In this document: in pieces, positions 41,976 through 49,922 of the stretch
How the letters are laid out: the number at the start of each line of letters is the position of its first letter
Position numbering within the stretch: position 1 is the stretch's first letter
NCBI GenBank assembly: GCA_016466735.1
Contig: JAAOED010000009.1
Location: forward strand, 45,225-109,224
Direction of reading: 5' to 3'
Source of the DNA: Weissella confusa
GTDB lineage: Bacteria > Bacillota > Bacilli > Lactobacillales > Lactobacillaceae
Length of the DNA stretch: 64,000 nucleotides
Position numbers and translations under genes: made by a program
The notes under the pieces: generated by a model
Seen by the model: the letters and a program-made list of their open reading frames with translations, nothing else
Told to the model about the DNA's origin: nothing
The model's database searches: none

Positions 41976-43343
41976 ATGAAAAAGAAAGCGCCAGTGGTGA
42001 AGAACCAAGAATTTGACGCAACGGTCATCGATCTAACGTACGAAGGTAACGGAGTCGTTAAGGTTGATGATTTCCCAATTTTCGTCCCAAATGCTGTTCC
42101 GGGTGAAGAAATCCGTGTCGGCATTACGAAGGTTGCTGGAACGTACGCATTCGGACGTGTTGTGAAGACATTGAAGGAATCAGAGGACCGCAACAAGGAT
42201 GTTGACGTGGCAACGTTGACGACGGGAATTGCACCTTTGGCTCACTTGAAGTACGATGCACAATTGCGTTTCAAGCAAAACCAAATCCAAGAATTGTTCA
42301 AGAAGCAACACGTTGATGTTGAAGTTTCTGAGACGCTTGGTATGGAGAACCCAACTGGGTACCGTAACAAGGCGCAAATTCCTACGCGTGAATTGCGTGG
42401 TGAATTGACGACTGGATTCTTCCGTCGTGGTTCACACAACTTGATGCCAATTGAGGATTTCTACATTCAAGATCCTGAAATTGACAAGGCTATCGTGGTT
42501 ATCCGTGATATTTTGCGTAAGTACCACATTCCAGCCTACAACGAATTTGAGCACACAGGTGTTATCCGTAACATCATGGTGCGTCGCGGTTACTACAGCC
42601 ACGAAATGATGGTTGTTTTGGTAACGCGTTCAAAGAAGTTGCCAGGCGCAGAGATGATTGTTGAAGACATTCGCGAAGCTTTGCCTGAAGTGAAGTCAAT
42701 CATCCAAAACGTTAACCAAGAAAAGACAAACGTTATCTTGGGCGAAAAGAACAACACCCTTTGGGGAAAGAATGTCATCACTGACACGTTGTTCGGTAAG
42801 AAGTTTGCCATCGGACCAAACTCATTCTACCAAGTTAACCCACAAACGACGGAAACGTTGTACCAATTGGCTGCTGACAAGGCTGGCTTGAACGGTGATG
42901 AAGAAGTTATCGACGCCTACTCAGGTATCGGAACGATTTCATTGACGATCGCTGACCGTGTTAAGTCAGTTTTGGGTGTCGAAATCGTACCTGGTGCCGT
43001 TGACGACGCCAAGCGTAACGCCGACATCAACGGTGTGACGAATGCCAAGTTCGAATTGGGTAAGGCCGAAGAGAAGATGGTTGAGTGGCACGATGCTGGT
43101 ATGCGACCAGACGTTATCTTCGTTGATCCTCCTCGTAAGGGATTGACGCCAGAATTGATCGACGCCGCAACTGGCATGGAACCAGAAAAGTTCGTGTACA
43201 TTAGCTGCAACCCTGCAACGTTGGCACGTGACACGGTTCAAATTTTGGAGAACGGTTACCACATTGAGGGACCTGTTCAACCAATCGACCAATTCCCACA
43301 AACGACGCACATTGAGTCAATCACTGTGTTCGTTAAGGACTAA
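41976..43343 (+). CDS. rlmCD: 23S rRNA (uracil-C5)-methyltransferase, RlmCD/RumA type
   Basis: A 455-residue SAM-dependent RNA methyltransferase. An N-terminal TRAM domain (about residues 10-65: DLTYEGNGVVKVDDFPIFV) is followed by the catalytic domain with YQVNPQTTETLYQLA (about 287), the SAM motif DAYSGIGTISLTIA (about 313-326), IFVDPPRKGL (about 385) and the catalytic Cys in YISCNPATLARD (about 408). In B. subtilis the orthologue methylates U747 and U1939. The start follows AAAAGGAG. Confidence 0.92.
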   Translation: MKKKAPVVKNQEFDATVIDLTYEGNGVVKVDDFPIFVPNAVPGEEIRVGITKVAGTYAFGRVVKTLKESEDRNKDVDVATLTTGIAPLAHLKYDAQLRFKQNQIQELFKKQHVDVEVSETLGMENPTGYRNKAQIPTRELRGELTTGFFRRGSHNLMPIEDFYIQDPEIDKAIVVIRDILRKYHIPAYNEFEHTGVIRNIMVRRGYYSHEMMVVLVTRSKKLPGAEMIVEDIREALPEVKSIIQNVNQEKTNVILGEKNNTLWGKNVITDTLFGKKFAIGPNSFYQVNPQTTETLYQLAADKAGLNGDEEVIDAYSGIGTISLTIADRVKSVLGVEIVPGAVDDAKRNADINGVTNAKFELGKAEEKMVEWHDAGMRPDVIFVDPPRKGLTPELIDAATGMEPEKFVYISCNPATLARDTVQILENGYHIEGPVQPIDQFPQTTHIESITVFVKD

Positions 43344-43370
43344 TATTAAAAAATAAATCGATAACCCGAA

Positions 43371-43410
43371 GAAGCTCGCCGACAGTCTAACTGTTTGGTG
43401 GGCTTTTTTG
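43371..43410 (+). terminator. rlmCD terminator
   Basis: AAGCTCGCCGACAGT pairs with ACTGTTTGGTGGGCTT with mismatches, followed by TTTTTT. Confidence 0.75.
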
Positions 43411-43421
43411 GTATCGCAATG

Positions 43422-43452
43422 TATAATGAATGTATTATTGAAAGCGCTTTAA
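43422..43452 (+). promoter_or_regulatory. promoter with a catabolite-responsive element
   Basis: A -10 element TATAAT (43422-43427) is followed by TGAAAGCGCTTTAA (43439-43452), which matches the cre consensus TGWNANCGNTNWCA at all but one or two positions. Its place at the transcription start predicts CcpA repression of the oxidoreductase gene. Confidence 0.55.
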
Positions 43453-43471
43453 GGAAACGAGGGATATGGAA

Positions 43472-44464
43472 ATGACACTAAAGTTAGGTGTAATCGGTAC
43501 AAATTGGATTACCAAGATGCTGGTTGAGGCCGCACATGAATCTAATGAATATGAACTAGCAGCCGTATACTCACGCCGTGCTGAAACGGGGGCAGCTTTT
43601 GCCGCTGATTTCGGGGATGTCCCTGTGTTTACTGACTTGGCTGATTTTTACAACAGTGGGATCGAAGTGGTGTACATCGCATCCCCAAACAGCCTGCACT
43701 ATGACCAAGTTGTGCAAGCAATCGAGCACGAGCTACACGTGATTGTTGAAAAGTCAGCCTTTTCAAACACGAAGGAGTACGAAGCAGTGTACTCCTTGCT
43801 TCGTGAGCATCCAAATGTGCGTTTGTTTGAGGCTGCGCGCCACATTCACCAACCAAACTTCAAGGCAATTGCAAAGAAGATTGGCGAAATGGATCACATT
43901 TCTGGTGCGACTTTGGTCTACGAGAAGTACTCATCACGTTTCGACGACTACCTAGCTGGTAAGGAGCCAAACGTTTTGACGCGTGAGTTTAGTGCGGGTG
44001 CTTTGACTGATTTGGGTGTTTATCCACTTTATGCGGCAATTGCATTGTTTGGTATGCCAAAGGAAAGTCACTACTTCGCAACACCATTGCGTAATGGGGC
44101 CGATGGTCGCGGTATTGCCATTTTGCGTTACGCTGACTTTGATGTGACGGTCCAATTTGGTAAGGGTGCCAACAGTTACCTACAATCAGAAATTTTGGGT
44201 ATGCGCGATACAATCGTGATTGATAGCATTGCAGAATTGCATGAGGTCACATACAAGGATGGCCAAGGGAATGACACTGTGTTGAGTGAAGCGTTCCCAG
44301 GAAACCCAATGGTGGCTGAAATGAACGTCTTTGCCAAGATTATCAATGATCCAGTTGCTAACGATGAAGAATACCGTCAATTGTTGACGTTGAGCCAACG
44401 CGTCAACATTGTAATGACGAATTTGCGTCACGATGCTGGCATTGTTTTCCCAGCTGACAAGTAA
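43472..44464 (+). CDS. Gfo/Idh/MocA family oxidoreductase
   Basis: A 330-residue NAD(P)-dependent dehydrogenase of unknown sugar-like substrate. The N-terminal Rossmann fold (KLGVIGTNWITKMLVEAA) and the conserved Glu-Lys of HVIVEKSAF (about residue 93) define the family, and the C-terminal half is the usual beta-sheet domain. I take ATG 43472, eight bases after GAGGG; ATG 43466 is two bases from it. The cre-like site upstream fits a role in carbon metabolism. Confidence 0.85.
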   Translation: MTLKLGVIGTNWITKMLVEAAHESNEYELAAVYSRRAETGAAFAADFGDVPVFTDLADFYNSGIEVVYIASPNSLHYDQVVQAIEHELHVIVEKSAFSNTKEYEAVYSLLREHPNVRLFEAARHIHQPNFKAIAKKIGEMDHISGATLVYEKYSSRFDDYLAGKEPNVLTREFSAGALTDLGVYPLYAAIALFGMPKESHYFATPLRNGADGRGIAILRYADFDVTVQFGKGANSYLQSEILGMRDTIVIDSIAELHEVTYKDGQGNDTVLSEAFPGNPMVAEMNVFAKIINDPVANDEEYRQLLTLSQRVNIVMTNLRHDAGIVFPADK

Positions 44465-44478
44465 AATGAACGAATGAT

Positions 44479-44510
44479 AAGCGTCGCACGTTTTGTGGGG
44501 CGCTTTTCTG
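44479..44510 (+). terminator. weak terminator after the oxidoreductase gene
   Basis: AAGCGTCGCAC pairs imperfectly with GTGGGGCGCTT, followed by TTTTC. Confidence 0.6.
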
Positions 44511-44554
44511 TTACAATTAGAAAGACAATGAAAGAAATTGAATGAGGATAGAAA

Positions 44555-45853
44555 ATGGATACTCGTTTTGAAGAACGATTGGCGAGCGTTGGGTTTACCA
44601 CGCTAACGCCAATTCAAGAAGCCGTAGCTGAACCGTTGGCTGCCGGTGAATCAATCGACGCCTTGGCACCAACTGGAACTGGAAAGACATTGGCCTTTAC
44701 GTGGCCATTGTTGCCAACATTGGTACCGGGGGATGGTGAGCAATTGCTAATCTTGGCACCATCACAAGAATTGGCCATGCAAACGACACGTGTTGTGCGT
44801 GAATGGGCAACTTTGGTGGACTTGAAGGTTTTGTCTTTGACAGGTGGTGCGAACGTGAAGCGCCAACTAGACGCCTTGAAGAAGCACCCAGAAGTGATTG
44901 TGGGAACGCCAGGTCGTGTCGCTGAATTGGTCGACAACGGTAAGTTGAAGTTGAAGCGTTTGCGCACGTTGCTATTGGACGAAGCGGACGAATTGTTGAC
45001 GGAAGATACTGCTAAGCAAATCGACGGTGTTTGGGACGCAATTGACGACCCTGACGTACAAGTTGCCTTGTTTGGCGCAACTGAAGTTGACACGACAATT
45101 GCAGCTGGTTTGTTCGATCGTGACTTTACGCGTATTGATCAACGTAATGTGCCAATTCCAACGGCGATTGCCCACGAATTCTGGCCAACTGCCCGCGAGC
45201 AACGTAACAAGCGTTTGCGTCAATTAGCAGCCCGCAAGAACTTCCAAGCCATTGTGTTCTTTAACACAACCAAGCAATTGAAGGTGACGGCTAGTTTCTT
45301 GGCGCACGAACACGTTGCGATGGCAACATTGGTCCGTGGTGACTCAAGTTCAACCCGTGCCAAGTCATTGGAAAACTTCCGTAAGGGAACGGCGAAGTTC
45401 TTGTTAACGACGGATGTGGCCGCGCGTGGTTTGGATATTCCTGACTTGCCAGCGGTTATTAACTTTGATTTGCCACGTAACGGTGAAACGTACACGCACC
45501 GTGCCGGCCGTACTGGTCGTATGGGGAAGCATGGTTTGGTCATCTCATTCGGTAATGATCACGACTTACGTGATTTGCGTCGCTTGGTGGCAGTTGATAT
45601 TCAATTGGTCAACGGTGCCAGCCAAGCAACAAAGCCAACTTCATTCTCAGGTTCAGCTGGTCACACAGTAGAACCAGGGGCAAACAAGGAAGTCGCTGAC
45701 AAGCCACGTCCAGTTGCCAAGGTTCGTAAGGTACAAAAGAAGAAGACTGAAGAGGTCGTGGCTCGTACAGATCGCTTCGCAAAAGAGAAAAAAGCTAAGC
45801 GTAAGCACAGTAAAAACAAGGGTAAGCCAAAGCGTAAAAACGGCGAAAACTAG
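44555..45853 (+). CDS. DEAD-box RNA helicase
   Basis: A 432-residue ATP-dependent RNA helicase with two RecA domains. Motifs in order: Q motif region (GFTTLTPIQEAV), motif I APTGTGKT (about 38-45), Ib GTPGRVAELV, motif II LLDEADELL (about 142-150), motif III reading GATE instead of SAT (about 172), motif V TTDVAARGLDIPDL (about 288) and motif VI HRAGRTGRMG (about 318). The last 45 residues are very basic, an RNA-binding tail. It is nearest in size to CshB/YfmL-type helicases for ribosome assembly or cold growth, but the subfamily is not certain. Confidence 0.9.
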   Translation: MDTRFEERLASVGFTTLTPIQEAVAEPLAAGESIDALAPTGTGKTLAFTWPLLPTLVPGDGEQLLILAPSQELAMQTTRVVREWATLVDLKVLSLTGGANVKRQLDALKKHPEVIVGTPGRVAELVDNGKLKLKRLRTLLLDEADELLTEDTAKQIDGVWDAIDDPDVQVALFGATEVDTTIAAGLFDRDFTRIDQRNVPIPTAIAHEFWPTAREQRNKRLRQLAARKNFQAIVFFNTTKQLKVTASFLAHEHVAMATLVRGDSSSTRAKSLENFRKGTAKFLLTTDVAARGLDIPDLPAVINFDLPRNGETYTHRAGRTGRMGKHGLVISFGNDHDLRDLRRLVAVDIQLVNGASQATKPTSFSGSAGHTVEPGANKEVADKPRPVAKVRKVQKKKTEEVVARTDRFAKEKKAKRKHSKNKGKPKRKNGEN

Positions 45854-45860
45854 GCATTTA

Positions 45861-45894
45861 GACCGCTATTCCGGAAATAGCGGTCTTTCTTTTT
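45861..45894 (+). terminator. helicase gene terminator
   Basis: GACCGCTATT and AATAGCGGTC pair perfectly around CCGGA and are followed by TTTCTTTTT. Confidence 0.9.
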
Positions 45895-45902
45895 ACCCTT
45901 AG

Positions 45903-45998
45903 TTTGTGAAAATGCATTGTTATTTAGTTCACATAGAGCGGGGAATGTGTTACTATAAATAAGGATAGAGAGTTCACAAACGTTTTTTTGTTTGTGAA
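45903..45998 (+). promoter_or_regulatory. rex promoter region with Rex-like half sites
   Basis: TTTGTGAA occurs at 45903-45910 and again at 45991-45998, and TTCACA at 45928-45933 and 45973-45978. The pair TTCACAAAC (45973-45981) and GTTTGTGAA (45990-45998) is a perfect inverted repeat around GTTTTTTT. The half sites match those of the Rex operator (TTGTGAA...TTCACAA), though in reversed order for the 3' pair. A -10 TATAAA lies at 45954-45959. Autoregulation by Rex is likely. Confidence 0.5.
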
Positions 45999-46040
45999 AT
46001 AGCATGAAAATAAAACTTTTAGAAAATGAGGTAGGTTGAC

Positions 46041-46685
46041 ATGGCAGAACATGACATCCCCCGCGCGACCGCAAAGCGTTTGCCAATTTATTACCGTTAC
46101 TTGAAGCTTTTGTTGGATGCGGGTACGACTCGCGTTTCATCAAACGAATTGTCTGATGCCGTAAAGTTTGACGCTGCGACGATTCGTCGTGATTTCTCAT
46201 ACTTTGGTGCATTGGGAAAGCGTGGTTACGGTTACGACGTTAAGGCATTGATGACGTTCTTTGGTGAAATTTTGAACCAAGACACATTGGCATCAGTTGC
46301 CCTTGTCGGAGTTGGTAACTTGGGACAAGCTTTGTTGAACTTTAACTTCCACCAAAGCTCAAACGCCCGCATTTCTGCAGCTTTTGATATCAACGAAGAT
46401 ATCGTGAACACGATTCAAGCTGGTGTCCCTGTTTACAGCATGGACGATTTGGAGAAGCAAATCTCTGATCAACGCATCGACGTGGCAATTTTGACGGTGC
46501 CAGCACCAGTTGCCCAAGAATTGGCTAACCGTTTGGCCAAGGCCGGTGTACACGGAATCTTGAACTTCACGCCATTGCGTTTGGATGTGCCAAGTGATGT
46601 CCGCGTGCAAAACGTTGATTTGACGAACGAATTGCAAACGTTGTTGTACTTCATCAACAACTTTGGCGCTTCAGAGGCTGAATAA
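46041..46685 (+). CDS. rex: redox-sensing transcriptional repressor Rex
   Basis: A 214-residue homodimeric repressor that senses the NADH/NAD+ ratio. The winged helix is at about residues 10-65 ([29 protein letters not shown]), the Rossmann motif GVGNLGQAL at about 92-100, and the C-terminal swapped helix at the end ([12 protein letters not shown]). Length and sequence are canonical. Rex typically controls fermentation genes; half sites in its own promoter suggest autoregulation. Confidence 0.95.
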   Translation: MAEHDIPRATAKRLPIYYRYLKLLLDAGTTRVSSNELSDAVKFDAATIRRDFSYFGALGKRGYGYDVKALMTFFGEILNQDTLASVALVGVGNLGQALLNFNFHQSSNARISAAFDINEDIVNTIQAGVPVYSMDDLEKQISDQRIDVAILTVPAPVAQELANRLAKAGVHGILNFTPLRLDVPSDVRVQNVDLTNELQTLLYFINNFGASEAE

Positions 46686-46694
46686 CGACATGAT

Positions 46695-46724
46695 AAGTCA
46701 CCCAATCTTGGGTGACTTTTTATT
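46695..46724 (+). terminator. rex terminator
   Basis: AAGTCACCCAA and TTGGGTGACTT pair perfectly around TC, followed by TTTTATTT. Confidence 0.93.
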
Positions 46725-46786
46725 TCATTTTGAAACATGATAACGCTTACTTTGTGAAAGCTGTTTTGGTAGAATAATACATGTTA

Positions 46787-46935
46787 AGTAGTTCATACTT
46801 AGCATTTCTCATATGTTATAAACGTTATTATTGTCTAAGACCTCTAAAATGATAACGCCGCAAATGGGCGTGCTTAACCACCACGACTGTTTGTAAAATG
46901 GGCCCCGATATATTCATATCGGAGGCCTATTTTTT
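46787..46935 (+). ncRNA. predicted stand-alone small RNA (about 150 nt)
   Basis: Between rex and srtA a promoter (TTGTGA 46752-46757, 17 bp, TAATAC 46775-46780) is followed about 150 bases later by a strong terminator: GGCC/CCGATA (46901-46910) with TATCGG-A-GGCC (46917-46927) and eight Ts broken once. A second hairpin, ACGCC-GCAAATG-GGCGT, lies at 46855-46871. Inside is a 15-codon ORF (46849-46896: MITPQMGVLNHHDCL) that ends just before the terminator but has no clear ribosome binding site. It matches no family I recognise. It could be a small RNA or a leader peptide RNA whose target gene is elsewhere. Confidence 0.5.
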
Positions 46936-46984
46936 TATTAATTTGGTGGTACGATACAAGTAAATTAACAGGGGTGACGTTGAT

Positions 46985-47710
46985 ATGAGTGAAAAGAAAA
47001 ATAAAAAGAAACGTGCTTGGCTGAAATGGCTAGGCGTTCTACTGATTTTGCTAATTTCGTTGGGGTTGATCTTTCATAACGAGATTGCCAACTTTGCATT
47101 AAAGTCGTTCGAACCACAAGTCACGAAGCAGTCGATCAAGGCGGGTGAGAAGGAAAAGAAGAAAGCGAACTATAATTGGGAAAAGGTGGGCGCTTTGACA
47201 GCGCAGCAGGTCCTACAAGCGCGCTTGAATTCAGATAAGATTAACTTTATCGGGTTTGTGGCTGTGCCTGAGGTGGGGATTTCAGTGCCGATTTCAAACG
47301 GCACAACTGATTTGAACTTGTCGCTGGGGGCTGGGACGATGTTTCCTGATGAAGTGATGGGCGAAGGCAATTACGCGTTGGCATCCCACTTTATTCCGGG
47401 TGATTCAGGTCGTGATTTGTTGTTCTCACCACTTTACTACAAGGGAAAAGTGGGCCAGGACATTTACCTGACTGATATGAATAAGGTTTATCGCTATAAA
47501 GCAGTAGATTTTAAGGTCATTCAACCAACCGATGTCGATTGGGTTTATCCAGTTGAAGGCAAGAAGTTGGTCACGTTGATTACATGTGATTACACGGCCG
47601 AACGTGGACGTATTATGATGCGTGGTGAGTTGCAAGGCGTGAAGAGCTGGGCAGACACACCAAAGGACATCCAAAAGGCATTCACGACGGATAACCGTTG
47701 GATTAAGTAG
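46985..47710 (+). CDS. srtA: class A sortase
   Basis: A 241-residue transpeptidase that links LPXTG-type surface proteins to peptidoglycan. A basic N-terminus and one membrane helix (about residues 14-31) precede the sortase barrel. The catalytic His135 (ALASHFIPG), Cys201 (TLITCDY) and Arg209 (RGRIMMRG) are present. The start follows AGGGGTG. It has its own terminator; no substrate protein is encoded in the window. Confidence 0.93.
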   Translation: MSEKKNKKKRAWLKWLGVLLILLISLGLIFHNEIANFALKSFEPQVTKQSIKAGEKEKKKANYNWEKVGALTAQQVLQARLNSDKINFIGFVAVPEVGISVPISNGTTDLNLSLGAGTMFPDEVMGEGNYALASHFIPGDSGRDLLFSPLYYKGKVGQDIYLTDMNKVYRYKAVDFKVIQPTDVDWVYPVEGKKLVTLITCDYTAERGRIMMRGELQGVKSWADTPKDIQKAFTTDNRWIK

Positions 47711-47717
47711 AGATGCA

Positions 47718-47762
47718 AAAAAGCCATTGGCGCCTCAAATAGAGGAGCCAATGGCTTTTGTT
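47718..47762. terminator. bidirectional terminator between srtA and the DtxR-family gene
   Basis: AAAAGCCATTGGCGCCTC pairs with GAGGAGCCAATGGCTTTT with a small internal loop; A and T runs on both sides serve the two convergent genes. Confidence 0.88.
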
Positions 47763-47763
47763 G

Positions 47764-48420
47764 TTAGTCGTTAATATAAATAAAATCAGCAGCGTGTTGC
47801 GTGATTTGGACTTCGTTTTGTCCATCCGTTAAGACAAGTGGACCATCGAATGGCAGACGTTCCTTGATTGTCCAGGTGCTACCAAGGGTTACGCCAACCG
47901 TCTCGACGTATTGAAGCAATTCCAAGTCTTCCGTAAAGCTGTTAAGCGTGACGGTTTCACCATCGTTTGCTTCACGCAATGTGCGCAACTTGTCTGGTGC
48001 ATAATTGTAATTGGCGTCAGGAATGAGCAGCCCATGGGGTGAGTAGGTTGGATAATCCAAGAACTTTTCAAGGGCGTTAACAAATTCATCGTCAGCATCG
48101 TGGTCCAAATTGTCAGCGTTAAAGTGCGCTTCAGAAATTGAAAGACCGAGCTTAGTTGCTCCGAAAGTTTCAATCAAACGGTGAGAACGAATCAAACGAA
48201 GGGCAGTTTGACGACCTGGTTCCGTCAACGTAACGCCGTAATAAGGCACCACATCAACTTCGCCGGCTTCTTGCAACTTCGCCAACATGTTTGAAACTGA
48301 AGAAGGCGTGACATTCAAGTGATCAGCAATCTGATTGTTTGAAATCTTGCTGTCGTCGTCACCGCCACTTAGCTCTAAAATCGTTTGCAGATACTGCGTT
48401 TTTGATACGGATTCGCTCAT
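47764..48420 (-). CDS. DtxR/MntR-family metal-dependent repressor
   Basis: A 218-residue regulator with an N-terminal winged helix (QIADHLNVTPSSVSNMLAKL, about 26-45), a dimerisation domain with metal ligands (AHFNADNLDHDADDEFVNALEKFL, about 97-120) and a C-terminal SH3/FeoA-like domain. In lactic acid bacteria such proteins usually repress manganese or iron uptake. No transport gene adjoins it, so the metal is not clear. A -10 TATAAT (antisense of 48463-48468) lies upstream. Confidence 0.88.
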   Translation of the reverse strand: MSESVSKTQYLQTILELSGGDDDSKISNNQIADHLNVTPSSVSNMLAKLQEAGEVDVVPYYGVTLTEPGRQTALRLIRSHRLIETFGATKLGLSISEAHFNADNLDHDADDEFVNALEKFLDYPTYSPHGLLIPDANYNYAPDKLRTLREANDGETVTLNSFTEDLELLQYVETVGVTLGSTWTIKERLPFDGPLVLTDGQNEVQITQHAADFIYIND

Positions 48421-48606
48421 AATGAAATTCCTTTTTTACGATAATTTGTTCAGTGCGTTAATTATAACATGAAGTGTCGGATATAAAAGTTAAGTCCTTT
48501 AAAAAACATAAAGGTGATTTGCCGAAAAATAAAATTCAGGATATGCTTAGTTTGTTGATAGCGCACTGGTGGTATCGCCATCAGGTTTGAAGTTTTGGAG
48601 GCAGAC

Positions 48607-48921
48607 ATGCACGGACAGGAGTTTCACCAAAAAAACAAGCTACACGGGGAACAAAAGCTGTGGGCACTATTAGACAGTGCTCGCGAAATCCCGCAGCAGA
48701 CCGCATTATTCGTTTATTCGGCCGTTAAGCAATCTGGCTATGGTAAGCGACAAGTATTCGTTGGACGCGTTTATGACAGTTGTGTCTATCATATTGGTTG
48801 TGACACAATCGAAAACGCCTTTAAGTTAAAGTTCAGCACACCCGATGAACGGAACAAGTTCGCCAATTCTTTTGAGGCAGCTTGTGTCGAACAAGGGTTA
48901 GCCGTTCATCAAAGTTTCTAA
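48607..48921 (+). CDS. hypothetical protein, 104 residues
   Basis: The ORF starts at ATG 48607, seven bases after TTGGAGG, and ends at a bidirectional terminator, so it looks like a real gene. The protein is soluble, mixed alpha/beta, with three Cys (VYDSCVYHIGCDTIENAF and FEAACVEQGL), and has no motif I recognise. The codon pattern resembles its neighbours. It stands alone between the metal regulator gene (divergent) and folT (convergent); nothing in the context points to a function. Confidence 0.65.
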   Translation: MHGQEFHQKNKLHGEQKLWALLDSAREIPQQTALFVYSAVKQSGYGKRQVFVGRVYDSCVYHIGCDTIENAFKLKFSTPDERNKFANSFEAACVEQGLAVHQSF

Positions 48922-48929
48922 GTCACACA

Positions 48930-48967
48930 AAAAGAGGATTCGACGCTTGTCGAATCCTCTTATTTTT
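48930..48967. terminator. bidirectional terminator between the 104-residue gene and folT
   Basis: AAGAGGATTCGAC and GTCGAATCCTCTT pair perfectly around GCTT, with A and T runs on either side. Confidence 0.92.
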
Positions 48968-49515
48968 TACTTCATCATCAGACGTGACTTCATTTGCTCA
49001 AGAACGGGGTGGTTCAAGAAGAAATAAAGGATAATTGCTTGAATTGGTAGGAAGATGAGTTGCTTCACACCACGTACCCAAAGAAGTGACGTGATTGCGT
49101 GTGGATCAGTCATACCGCCCATAATCACAATCCATAGCGTGTTCATAATGGCATTAACAATAACCAAAACTAGAATAACCGTGATGATTACACGGGCCCA
49201 GCTGATGTGCTCACGGTTATAGAATGAGAACCCGTAGATGGCAGCACCAACTAGCGCTGAAAGGGCGAATCCCCAGAAATAACTATAACCACTGATCATC
49301 GTTGAAATAAAATCGTTGAAGAATGCAACAATCATTCCCCAGTAAGGGCCATACCACTTGGCAATCAACCCAACAACGATGAACGTGAAGCCAACCTTAA
49401 CGGAAGCTGGTCCAAACGTAAAACGGCCGATGACGATTTCCAACGCCATCAAAATTCCTAGTAATGCCAACTGCGTCGTGCGCAAACGTGGCAATGCGTA
49501 ACTTAATGTCTTCAT
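48967..49515 (-). CDS. folT: folate ECF transporter S component
   Basis: A 182-residue membrane protein with about six helices. It is the substrate-binding S component that captures folate and docks on the shared EcfAA'T module, which is not encoded here. The N-terminal LALLGILMALEIVIGRF (about 17-33) and the following VKVGFTFIVVGLIAKWYGPYWG match FolT-type S components. The call is made firm by a THF riboswitch in the leader. The ribosome binding site AGGAGG can pair with an upstream CCTCC. Confidence 0.88.
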   Translation of the reverse strand: MKTLSYALPRLRTTQLALLGILMALEIVIGRFTFGPASVKVGFTFIVVGLIAKWYGPYWGMIVAFFNDFISTMISGYSYFWGFALSALVGAAIYGFSFYNREHISWARVIITVILVLVIVNAIMNTLWIVIMGGMTDPHAITSLLWVRGVKQLIFLPIQAIILYFFLNHPVLEQMKSRLMMK

Positions 49516-49525
49516 ATCGAAAACA

Positions 49526-49660
49526 CCTCCTAATTTTATTTGGAGGGTTTCACCTATTACAGTGAATGTGATAATGATATCGCGAACGTATCAGTCCTTC
49601 GTCTGTGGCCCACATTCCGTTTCCACAGCACTTAACGCATCAAAATCTACCCTGCATTTC
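49526..49660 (-). promoter_or_regulatory. THF (tetrahydrofolate) riboswitch with SD-sequestering hairpin
   Basis: Read on the minus strand the leader holds GGGTAGAT, then GATGCGTTAAGTG, CTGTGG, GGAATGTG, CCACAGACGAAGG, in the order and sequence of the THF riboswitch core (its known core reads GCGTTAAGTG ... GGGATGT ... ACGAAG). The aptamer covers about 49656 to 49560. Downstream, CCTCC (antisense of 49542-49546) can pair with GGAGG of the folT ribosome binding site (antisense of 49526-49530). Folate sufficiency should hide the start site. Translational control is inferred from this pairing. Confidence 0.85.
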
Positions 49661-49922
49661 TGTTACGAGTTCTATTGTAGAACAACTTGTCCGAAAGAGA
49701 TACAAAAAGTTATTGTATTTATCAAAGTAAAATGTTTAACAACGAAAGAAAAATGTTAAAACGTTTTATCGTTCGGGATATACGAACAATATTAGTTGAT
49801 AGAGGCAACTAATTTGCGAATTATGGGTTAATTTGTGAACATAAGTCGCAAAAGGGGGCTGTAAAACCTTTCAAAAGTTGGTAAAATGTTTACATAGTAT
49901 TTAACCCGGAAAGAGATTAATC
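49661..49922 (+). other. intergenic region, folT / thrB divergent promoters
   Basis: No gene is visible in these 260 bases. The left part must contain the minus-strand folT promoter. On the plus strand a -10-like TAAAAT (49883-49888) and a ribosome binding site (GGAAAGAG) precede thrB. The sequence between is A+T-rich with repeated GTTAAA and CGTT words but no clear operator. Confidence 0.4.

Noticed and set aside
44614..45093. 159-codon minus-strand ORF
   Set aside because: It is antisense to the N-terminal half of the DEAD-box helicase gene, which has all motifs in frame.
49562..49759. 65-codon plus-strand ORF
   Set aside because: It is antisense to the THF riboswitch and lacks a ribosome binding site.
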